From contig CAJYHS010000141.1 of assembly GCA_913774715.1 (NCBI GenBank), positions 62,001-126,000 of the forward strand: 64,000 nucleotides of DNA, given 5' to 3'. The translations under genes and the position numbers were made by a program. Source of the stretch: an uncultured Siphonobacter sp. Lineage in GTDB: Bacteria > Bacteroidota > Bacteroidia > Cytophagales > Spirosomataceae. The notes beneath the pieces are model-generated. The model did not search any database, was not told where the DNA came from, and worked only from the letters and a program-made list of their open reading frames with translations. Shown piece by piece: positions 57,350 through 64,000 of this stretch. Position 1 is the stretch's first letter; every line of letters begins with the position of its first letter.

Positions 57350-58432
57350 TTGAAAACAGTCCTCTATCGTACGCTGGTAACGGAGTTTTACCGACAAAAC
57401 ACGGGTTTCTTTCTGGTTATCCTGATGATCAGTTTTGCGATCATTCGTCCGGATGATCACGTGGCCTTGTTTCAATATGCCATGAGTTCGCCCCCATTTT
57501 TACTGTATTACTTCGCTATTTGGACTTTATACGTTTTTAAAACGATTGCTTTCGTTCGGCATCAGTTTCGTCATCCGGCCTATCGGTTTTTATATCATTT
57601 TCGGTTAATACCCCCGGGTACAAGACTTTTTTACTGGTTATCCATTTCCATTAGTCTCCTATTACCCATTCTGGCTTATGCTCTGTGGATGAGCTTTCAC
57701 GGCGTTCGAAATCAGCAATGGACGGCTATCGGTAGCATTGCTCTGTTTGCTCTTGGAATGGTGGCAACAGCCTTAATAATCTTCGAACGCGTGATCCGGC
57801 AAAGTAATACTGAAGTGAAGGTTCGAACCTTTGCACGGAACTGGCCGCTTCCTTATCCGCTCTTCTTTATTCAGTTTTTGTTGCGGAGAAATGCCATTCT
57901 GGTTTTGATCACCAAGCTGTTTTCGGGAGCCATTCTGATCGGCGTTTGCCTGTTATACCCTACAGATGATTACGATGAACGACTAATCGCCATTGGTTTG
58001 TTAATCGGCAGCTTAATTCACCTCGGACTCACAACGGAACATTATACCTTTGAACACGAGTATCTGCTCTTCGTACGCAATTTACCTTTATCCTTTCTGA
58101 AGCGTTTTACAGCCCATACCCTGCAAATGCTGTTGATCTTTCTTCCGGAAGTATTGCTTCTATTTCGGTACCTACCAGACCCGATTTCCTTTCTTTTCGT
58201 AGTTAAAGCCTTCGTCTTTATCAGCGGCATTCAGATGGCGGCTTTACACCGGGTGTACCAGCATGATAAAAGTCTGGAAAAACTTAGTTTATACGGATTA
58301 TGGGGATTCATCATTGGCTTAGTATTCATTATGTTCCGTCTGGATCTGACGATTATAGGTGGTTTACTATGGATTTACGCCGCCTGGATCAATGCGTACA
58401 AGTATTATAAATCAGAATTTCAATTCGATTAA
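57350..58432 (+). CDS. Probable ABC permease, TTG start
   Basis: The 360-residue membrane protein has about 8-10 hydrophobic segments, for example FFLVILMISFAIIRP, FYWLSISISLLLPILAYALW and IGSIALFALGMVATALII. The first usable codon is TTG at 57350; the next in-frame ATG is far inside the first span, so TTG is the likely start. It lies in the same frame as the upstream ABC ATPase, 15 bases past its stop, so coupled translation is likely. No known permease family is clear, but position and topology fit the membrane half of that ABC system. Confidence 0.7.
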   Translation: MKTVLYRTLVTEFYRQNTGFFLVILMISFAIIRPDDHVALFQYAMSSPPFLLYYFAIWTLYVFKTIAFVRHQFRHPAYRFLYHFRLIPPGTRLFYWLSISISLLLPILAYALWMSFHGVRNQQWTAIGSIALFALGMVATALIIFERVIRQSNTEVKVRTFARNWPLPYPLFFIQFLLRRNAILVLITKLFSGAILIGVCLLYPTDDYDERLIAIGLLIGSLIHLGLTTEHYTFEHEYLLFVRNLPLSFLKRFTAHTLQMLLIFLPEVLLLFRYLPDPISFLFVVKAFVFISGIQMAALHRVYQHDKSLEKLSLYGLWGFIIGLVFIMFRLDLTIIGGLLWIYAAWINAYKYYKSEFQFD

Positions 58433-58497
58433 GCAATACCAACATAGAAGGATCGAATCATACCCATTTCGAAACACTTTACTTCTTCATCTTCCCT

Positions 58498-59601
58498 ATG
58501 AAATATCTCTTATTACTTTTCATCATGAACACTTCTCTTCTTCAGGCTCAAACCCGCTTTCGCGAGGATACCGGACTTCCGATTGGAATTTTGAAAACGG
58601 GTGCAGGCAACGCCATTACGGACGTTGCCGGATTAAAAGTTGGACACGTTACCTTAAATCAGGGGGCGGACGTCCGTACAGGCGTGACTGCTATCATTCC
58701 AACGGAAGGTAATCTGTTTCAACAAAAAATTCCGGCGGCTGTTTTTGTCGCCAATGGCTTCGGAAAAATGGCGGGAATCAGTCAGGTGAATGAGTTAGGA
58801 AATCTGGAAACGCCCGTAGTGTTAACAAATACACTTTCCGTCGCAGCAGGCATGCAGGGGATCATCCATTATACCTTAGCCCAACCGGGTAATGAAAAAG
58901 TTCGCTCGGTCAATGCCGTGGTGGGCGAAACCAATGACAGTTACCTTAATGATATAACGGGCTTTCATGTGAAGCCTGAAGACGTGTTGGAAGCTATTCA
59001 AAAGGCGAAAACGGGGTCAGTTGCCGAGGGGAATGTAGGAGCCGGAACGGGCACTATCTGTTTTGGCTGGAAAGGCGGCATCGGCACGAGTTCCCGCGTG
59101 ATTCCTAAAAAATCGGGAGGTTATACCGTAGGCGTACTGGTGCAAACCAATTTTGGCGGTGTATTGGAAATCAAAGGTAAACCCATTGGAAAAGCTCTGG
59201 GTAAATACTTTCTAAGCGATCAGTTAAACGACCCCGCCGATGGTTCCTGCATGATTATAGTAGCTACGGATGCTCCCCTTACCCATCGAAATCTGGAGCG
59301 ACTAGCCAAACGGGCTTGGTCGGCATTGGCGAAAGTAGGCGGCATTGCCAGTAATGGTTCAGGAGAATACGTGCTGGCTTTTTCAACGAGCGAGAAGGTT
59401 CGCATTCCTCATGAAACCAAAGGTATTACCCAAACGCTGGAAGAAGTAACGAATGATTCCATGTCGGCTCTTTTTTTAGCTTCGATTGAAGCAACGGAGG
59501 AAGCCATTCTTAATTCACTATGGGCGGCTCATACGACGAAAGGCAAAAATGGAGTCATTGAAGAGTTACCAAGGGAGAAGGTAAAATCTTTATTGAAATG
59601 A
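58498..59601 (+). CDS. P1/S58 family peptidase (DmpA-like aminopeptidase)
   Basis: The 367-residue protein has a signal peptide (about 1-18, ending LLQAQ). A full DmpA/L-aminopeptidase-esterase fold follows: LPIGILKTGAGNAITDVAGLKVGH, GNVGAGTGTICFGWKGGIGTSS, VGVLVQTNFGG and DGSCMIIVATDAPL. In DmpA the chain is self-cleaved before a Ser in GS...VATDAPL; the matching Ser in DGS (about 247) is present. Such enzymes release N-terminal D- or L-amino acids or beta-peptides. The signal suggests a periplasmic role. It lies 65 bases after the ABC permease and may share its transcript. Confidence 0.9.
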   Translation: MKYLLLLFIMNTSLLQAQTRFREDTGLPIGILKTGAGNAITDVAGLKVGHVTLNQGADVRTGVTAIIPTEGNLFQQKIPAAVFVANGFGKMAGISQVNELGNLETPVVLTNTLSVAAGMQGIIHYTLAQPGNEKVRSVNAVVGETNDSYLNDITGFHVKPEDVLEAIQKAKTGSVAEGNVGAGTGTICFGWKGGIGTSSRVIPKKSGGYTVGVLVQTNFGGVLEIKGKPIGKALGKYFLSDQLNDPADGSCMIIVATDAPLTHRNLERLAKRAWSALAKVGGIASNGSGEYVLAFSTSEKVRIPHETKGITQTLEEVTNDSMSALFLASIEATEEAILNSLWAAHTTKGKNGVIEELPREKVKSLLK

Positions 59602-59650
59602 CTTCTTCAGCGTTATTCCGATCTGGATACAGTCAAAAATAGCTAAACTT

Positions 59651-59683
59651 AACTTCCCGAAAGTTTAAAACTTTCGGGAAGTT
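59651..59683. terminator. Perfect hairpin (CCCGAAAGTT family, copy 2)
   Basis: AACTTCCCGAAAGTT (59651-59665) pairs with AACTTTCGGGAAGTT (59669-59683) around TAA. The 23-base core is identical to that at 10808-10830, with different outer arms that are still complementary. It separates convergent genes. Confidence 0.75.
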
Positions 59684-59712
59684 GAACAGCACTATCATTT
59701 ATTGACAGCGAA

Positions 59713-61443
59713 TTATAACTTATTCAGAAAATTACTCTTGATCGTCTCTACCACTTCACTAACATCGCCGCGGAGCGTATCTTTCATCATGTACATGCCA
59801 AAGCCCCAGGCTTGTTCGAAGGTTACTTTGGGCGGCATGGAAAGCTCCGTTGGATTTACCACCACATCCAGTAATACCGGACCAGAATGACGGAATGTTT
59901 CGTCAATTGCTTCGGGTAAATCATCCGGGTTTTCAACGCGAATGCCCCGAATGCCCATTGCTTCAGCCATGCGGGCGAAGTTGGGATTTTTCATGTCCGT
60001 ACCAAAAGGTGGCAGACCCGCTACTTTCATTTCCATCGCTACAAATCCCAGGGAATAGTTATTGAAAATGACCAGTTTAACGGGAAGCTTATACTGTAAA
60101 ATGGTTAGCAAGTCACCCATTAACATCGCAAAGCCGCCATCACCAGAAAGCGAAATTACCTGACGATTGGGAAAGGCCAGTTGTGCTCCAATCGCCTGAG
60201 GCATCGCACTGGCCATCGAACCATGCGTGAATGAACCCAGTAATCGGCGTTGAGCGGTCATTTTCAGGTAACGGGCCGCCCAGACGGTGGGTGTTCCCAC
60301 ATCAGCCGTGAAAATTGCGTCCTGACTGGCTTTGTCACTGAGAGCGGCCATCAGGTATTCCGGGTGAATCACCCCGTCGTTTTCCGTTCCCCGGGCGTGC
60401 GAATCGAATTCTTCACGATTTTTTTGATAATCTTCCAACGCCCGATCCAGGTGTTTGCGATTCGTTTTTTCAATTAATAAAGGTAACAAAGCCTGAATGG
60501 TCGGAGCGACACTTCCCACTACTCCCAAGGTAAGGCTGGAACGACGCCCCAAATGCTCAGGACGGGTATCTACCTGAATAAGTTTGGCTTTATCGGGATA
60601 CCAGTCTTTATAAGGAAAGTCCGTTCCGAGCATGAGTAATACTTCGCCACCCGCTACTGCTTTTGCCCCGGAGCGGAACCCGATCAGTCCCGTTAAACCA
60701 ACTTCGTAAGGGTTATCATATTCCAGGTATTCCTTGCCTCGTAACGCATAAACCAGGGGAGCTTTTACCTGCTCACATAATTGCAGAATTTCAGCGTGAG
60801 CACCCGCACAACCGCTACCGCCGAGAATGGTAACCGTTTCCGCTTCATTGATCAGCTGAGCCATATGCTGTAGTTCCTGATCCGAAGGCCGAATGACGGG
60901 CTGGGGAAGGAAAATCGGATGTGCCAGATGGGATTCCTCCACTTTTTCTGATGAAACATCCCCGGCAAGGGTAATGACGGCGACGCCCTGCTTCCCAAGG
61001 GCATTCTGCATAGCGATTTGCAAAACCCGGGGCATTTGCTTCGCCGAAGATATGGTTTCGCAGTAATGACTGCATTGCTGGAAAAGATACTCAGGCTTGG
61101 TTTCCTGAAAGTAGCCCGTACCGATTTCCATACTCGGAATCTGGGCAGCAATGGCTAGCACCGGAGCCATGCTGCGGTGACAATCGTATAAACCATTGAT
61201 AAGGTGAAGGTTACCGGGGCCACAACTTCCGGCACATACCGCCAGCTGACCCGTGGCCTGAGCTTCGGCTCCGGCAGCGAAGGCGGCGGCCTCCTCGTGT
61301 CGGTAATGAATCCATTCTATTTTTCCCGAACGACGGATTTCGTCTACTAGTCCATTGAGAGAATCTCCCACTATTCCGTGAATGCGTTTCACTCCTGCAT
61401 TCACTAGCATATCGACCATAACAGCCGCAATTGTCTTAGCCAT
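59713..61443 (-). CDS. poxB: Pyruvate oxidase / quinone-linked pyruvate dehydrogenase, PoxB type
   Basis: Starting at MAKTIAAVMVDMLVNAGVKRIHG (61443), the enzyme has 576 residues, close to E. coli PoxB at 572. The N-terminal TPP domain shows the Glu in HYRHEEAAAFAAGAEAQ, and GSCGPGNLHLINGLYDCHRS is also typical. The C-terminal TPP domain carries GDGGFAMLMGDLLTILQYKLPVKLVIFNN. It should oxidatively decarboxylate pyruvate to acetate with FAD and pass electrons to quinone. Other family members such as acetolactate synthase are less similar in the first domain. A 19-base direct repeat lies about 95-130 bases upstream. Confidence 0.88.
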   Translation of the reverse strand: MAKTIAAVMVDMLVNAGVKRIHGIVGDSLNGLVDEIRRSGKIEWIHYRHEEAAAFAAGAEAQATGQLAVCAGSCGPGNLHLINGLYDCHRSMAPVLAIAAQIPSMEIGTGYFQETKPEYLFQQCSHYCETISSAKQMPRVLQIAMQNALGKQGVAVITLAGDVSSEKVEESHLAHPIFLPQPVIRPSDQELQHMAQLINEAETVTILGGSGCAGAHAEILQLCEQVKAPLVYALRGKEYLEYDNPYEVGLTGLIGFRSGAKAVAGGEVLLMLGTDFPYKDWYPDKAKLIQVDTRPEHLGRRSSLTLGVVGSVAPTIQALLPLLIEKTNRKHLDRALEDYQKNREEFDSHARGTENDGVIHPEYLMAALSDKASQDAIFTADVGTPTVWAARYLKMTAQRRLLGSFTHGSMASAMPQAIGAQLAFPNRQVISLSGDGGFAMLMGDLLTILQYKLPVKLVIFNNYSLGFVAMEMKVAGLPPFGTDMKNPNFARMAEAMGIRGIRVENPDDLPEAIDETFRHSGPVLLDVVVNPTELSMPPKVTFEQAWGFGMYMMKDTLRGDVSEVVETIKSNFLNKL

Positions 61444-61536
61444 ACGTGTATAGATAGGTTTTGCACAGTCCAGTAGAGACACAAAAGCCTTGCCAGCTAA
61501 GCGGCCTTTACCCCGGCTAGGGTGTTTTTAATCAAA

Positions 61537-61574
61537 TTATAATGAATGTCAGAAGTTATAATGAATGTCAGAAG
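61537..61574. repeat. Perfect 19-bp direct repeat upstream of poxB
   Basis: TTATAATGAATGTCAGAAG occurs at 61537-61555 and again, immediately adjacent, at 61556-61574. It lies in the poxB promoter region. It may be a tandem operator or recent slippage; no other copy was noticed. Confidence 0.75.
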
Positions 61575-61591
61575 CTTTTCCTTTTACGGGA

Positions 61592-61630
61592 ATCAAAAAA
61601 AAGAGGTGCTTTGCAGGGAAGCACCTCTTT
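61592..61630 (-). terminator. Terminator after the TonB-dependent receptor gene
   Basis: AAAGAGGTGCT (61600-61610) pairs with AGCACCTCTTT (61620-61630); on the minus strand the transcript ends in a run of eight T. Confidence 0.88.
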
Positions 61631-61651
61631 CTATTATCATCCATTCTATGA

Positions 61652-63997
61652 CTAGAAAGAATAGTTTAGCATGAGCATGAATCGTCGGCCATTGCCACGG
61701 GTATAATTCTCATTACTTCCGTAAAACTGAGCAATGTAGGTGTAGTAACTCTTGTTGAGTAAGTTTTCAATGCCCAGACTCAATCGCACCGCTTCACTTA
61801 TTTTATACCCTACGTTCAAATTCCAGAGATCATAGGCCCGAACTCTTCCTTCGTAAATGGCGTACGTACCGTTAGCCCGGGGACTAAACCGATTCCGATT
61901 TCCTAATCGCCACCAATTCAGGTCAACACTTAAGTTTTTAATACCAGAATAGCGGGCATATAAAGTGGTCTTGTCGGGAGAAATACGACTGGCATTCAGA
62001 TACGTATCATAATGCCCATCTGAAGCTTTATCTACTTTTCCTTCGGTAATAGCATAATTTCCACCGACTGAGAATGTGCGAATCGGAGTCCAGTCCAGCT
62101 GTACTTCGTAGCCCCAAACGCGTTCAGGAGCCCGCTCCGTTGTATATACACCTTCTCCCAGATCAACAAAATTGGCTCCCAGTTTAGAAGTACTGACATA
62201 ACCCGCCGCCGACAAGGAGAGTGTTCCAACCTGGCTACTGAAGCCAACTTCGTAATTGTTGACGATAATAGGCTGGGTTTGGAGCTTCTCAATGGTATTT
62301 TCCTGAGCTGATCGTAGAATCCGTCCCAGATCGTAAATGGAAAAGGCCTGCGAGTAACTCACGAAAGGATTGAACCATTTATTTTTGGAATATCGTAAGC
62401 CGGCGTTGAATACCAAAGCTTCATAGCTCAGATTGCCACCTTTTACAAAAATACTTCCCTGTCCATTGGCACCCGTTGCCAGCGTATTGTAATCATCTAT
62501 TTTAATCTTGATGTTTTCGGCCCGAACCCCTGCCTTCAGCGTCAGCCCTTCCATTAAAAGAGCACTTAACTGTGCATAAGGAGCCAGATTTCTCATATTG
62601 ATGTTAGGTACCCAGGTACGTCCGTCCACCAGCGACTGAGAAGTCTGGTCATTGAGCAAATCAAAACCGTACGTAAGATCCCCGCGAATACGACTGGCTA
62701 ACACGAAGGGACTATTCAGATTCACCCGAAGCCCTTTCTTGATGGAGGGAATCTGGGACTGGCCCGATCCGTAGAACGAGGCTGAGTTTGAGTAAATCGT
62801 CAGGAAATCCTGGTAATACAAACTAGCGTTGATGCTGGTTCCTCCAATGATGTTTCGACCCAGGTATTGAAGGTTTGCGTTATGGTTATGGCGAGTTCCT
62901 TCGTCTACTCCTACGCGTTTGCCAATAACCCCAATCGCAGGGCTTACCCCATACTTACCAGCCTTAAGAACATAATTGGAATGCTGATTGGAACCGTAAA
63001 AATTGTACATCCCTTCAATCCGATGCTTGCTGGAAATATCGTAACCTATCTTCGCAAAGGCATTATAGATTCGGGTTTCCCCCAGGCCATATTCAGGAGA
63101 AATCACTTGTCCTTCAGCATCCCGAAAGACACCCGTTTTTTCGTGCATACCGCTAACGACATAATCCAGCTTTCCACTACGTCCAAAAAACTGCTGTGAA
63201 AAACGGTAGCCAAATGTGCTGTCACCTTTTGTATTACCCGTCATGGCCAGTTGCGTGTTACCGCCAGAGTGATTGCCCGGACGAACTTTCTTGGTAATGT
63301 AGTTAATCAATCCCCCGTCAGCTCCGTTTCCATAAATAGAGGTTGCTCCTTTAATTACCTCGATGCGTTCAATAACCGAGGGGTCAATACTGCGGATGTC
63401 ACGGCCACCCGCCCGCAATGGAGTAGATTGCGGGATACCGTCGATGAGTACTAATACATTACGTCCTCGTAAGGTTTGCCCACTATTACCCGTCTGATTC
63501 GTAGAAGGAGCCAGACCAGGTACCGTATTTGAAAGGATCGTAGCTACGTTTGGGCTGATTCCGGCCTGTGTTTCCAGGTCTTTTCCGGTAATAACGCTAA
63601 CTGACGAAGGGGTTTCCGCCAGCGTTTCTACCCGACGGCCCGCTGAGACAATTACTTCTGAGAGCTGCTTGTCGACTTCTGCAGCCTGTAAGCTCACTTC
63701 ATTCTTTTCACCTGCCACCAGCGTAACGGCTTGTCGCAGGGTTTCGTAACCTACCCCGCTGGCAATGAGGACATAAGAACCCGCGGCGGCTTTCAGAAAG
63801 AATTTACCCGATTCATCTGCTGTAGTAGCGGCCCGAATGCGTCCTTCCTGTTCCAGCGAAATATTGATAAAAGCGGCTTGTCCTTTTGTTGTTTGGACCG
63901 TTCCCTGCAAAGTTGTTCGTTCGGATTGAGCCCAGGCGGAAGCAAAGAAAAATAAAGGTAAAAATAATAGATAGGGAAGTTTTGAAATGGGGGGCAT
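61652..63997 (-). CDS. TonB-dependent outer-membrane receptor, siderophore type
   Basis: The 781-residue protein has a signal peptide (about 1-23, ending ASAWAQ), a carboxypeptidase-regulatory-like domain (about 28-105; GTVQTTKGQAAFINISLEQ), a plug domain (about 115-220; ETLAETPSSVSVITGKDLE, NVLVLIDGIPQST, IERIEVIKGATSIYGNGADGGLINYITK) and a 22-stranded barrel to the end (terminal GRRFMLMLNYSF, ending in Phe). The plug signatures fit siderophore or cobalamin-type receptors. The ATG is only three bases from the window edge, so upstream regulation, such as a Fur site, cannot be seen. Confidence 0.9.
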   Translation of the reverse strand: MPPISKLPYLLFLPLFFFASAWAQSERTTLQGTVQTTKGQAAFINISLEQEGRIRAATTADESGKFFLKAAAGSYVLIASGVGYETLRQAVTLVAGEKNEVSLQAAEVDKQLSEVIVSAGRRVETLAETPSSVSVITGKDLETQAGISPNVATILSNTVPGLAPSTNQTGNSGQTLRGRNVLVLIDGIPQSTPLRAGGRDIRSIDPSVIERIEVIKGATSIYGNGADGGLINYITKKVRPGNHSGGNTQLAMTGNTKGDSTFGYRFSQQFFGRSGKLDYVVSGMHEKTGVFRDAEGQVISPEYGLGETRIYNAFAKIGYDISSKHRIEGMYNFYGSNQHSNYVLKAGKYGVSPAIGVIGKRVGVDEGTRHNHNANLQYLGRNIIGGTSINASLYYQDFLTIYSNSASFYGSGQSQIPSIKKGLRVNLNSPFVLASRIRGDLTYGFDLLNDQTSQSLVDGRTWVPNINMRNLAPYAQLSALLMEGLTLKAGVRAENIKIKIDDYNTLATGANGQGSIFVKGGNLSYEALVFNAGLRYSKNKWFNPFVSYSQAFSIYDLGRILRSAQENTIEKLQTQPIIVNNYEVGFSSQVGTLSLSAAGYVSTSKLGANFVDLGEGVYTTERAPERVWGYEVQLDWTPIRTFSVGGNYAITEGKVDKASDGHYDTYLNASRISPDKTTLYARYSGIKNLSVDLNWWRLGNRNRFSPRANGTYAIYEGRVRAYDLWNLNVGYKISEAVRLSLGIENLLNKSYYTYIAQFYGSNENYTRGNGRRFMLMLNYSF

Positions 63998-64000
63998 AAC

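Noticed and set aside
59713-61443. Acetolactate synthase
   Set aside because: The TPP enzyme resembles pyruvate oxidase in length and first-domain motifs, and no ilv genes are near.
1-64000. Insertion sequences, prophage, integrons or toxin-antitoxin modules
   Set aside because: No transposase, integrase, phage structural gene or recognisable toxin-antitoxin pair was found on either strand.

Overview
The window looks like chromosomal DNA of a Bacteroidota member, most likely order Cytophagales; I cannot fix the genus. The reasons are family-level: a fused CcoN-CcoO cbb3 oxidase, a bifunctional ThrA, a HisB with the Bacteroidetes-type phosphatase half, tamB divergent from tsaD, an NFACT/RqcH homologue, promoters of the TAnnTTTG type, and few clear Shine-Dalgarno sites. 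I found no rRNA, tRNA, CRISPR array, prophage or transposase. The left edge cuts an M17 leucyl aminopeptidase gene. The TonB receptor at the right edge appears complete.

Layout. 0-10.7 kb: aminopeptidase N-terminus, a YdiJ-type FAD/Fe-S oxidoreductase, a CNNM/CorC-like transporter, an ATP-grasp ligase divergent from an MFS exporter, TerC and a short-chain dehydrogenase. 10.8-25.6 kb: homoserine kinase, a transglutaminase with a circularly permuted ATP-grasp/alpha-E protein (an uncharacterised conserved system), a SulP transporter, aspartokinase/homoserine dehydrogenase, an ABC exporter, tsaE, a cysteine-cluster protein, a Gfo/Idh/MocA oxidoreductase and isochorismate synthase. 25.8-36 kb: tamB, tsaD, an ArsC/Spx-like protein, a tiny membrane protein, hisB, and a DEAD-box helicase behind a long, strongly structured leader. 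36-41 kb: a small secreted protein, three tandem paralogous outer-membrane proteins, a methyltransferase, apaG and ung.

41-53 kb is an oxygen-handling island. It holds an FNR-like regulator with four N-terminal cysteines, a lone cyclic-nucleotide-binding-fold protein, CcoI, a fatty-acid desaturase, a truncated globin, and ccoS-ccoNO-ccoQ-ccoP-ccoG-ccoH plus a SafE-like protein. Two identical FNR-like palindromes (TGATATAAATCA) lie upstream of the regulators and ccoI. 53-64 kb: three unknown proteins, an RqcH homologue, a two-gene ABC system, a P1 peptidase, a PoxB-type pyruvate oxidase and a TonB-dependent receptor.

The most unusual signals are non-coding. (1) A multi-hairpin leader precedes the DEAD-box helicase, with two mutually exclusive pairings near the start codon. 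(2) Intergenic regions, especially gaps inside the cco operon, are filled with inverted or tandem AAAACTG repeats. (3) Other palindromic repeat families are scattered through the window. (4) Three genes have TAnnTTTG ending exactly four bases before the ATG, which suggests leaderless mRNAs.
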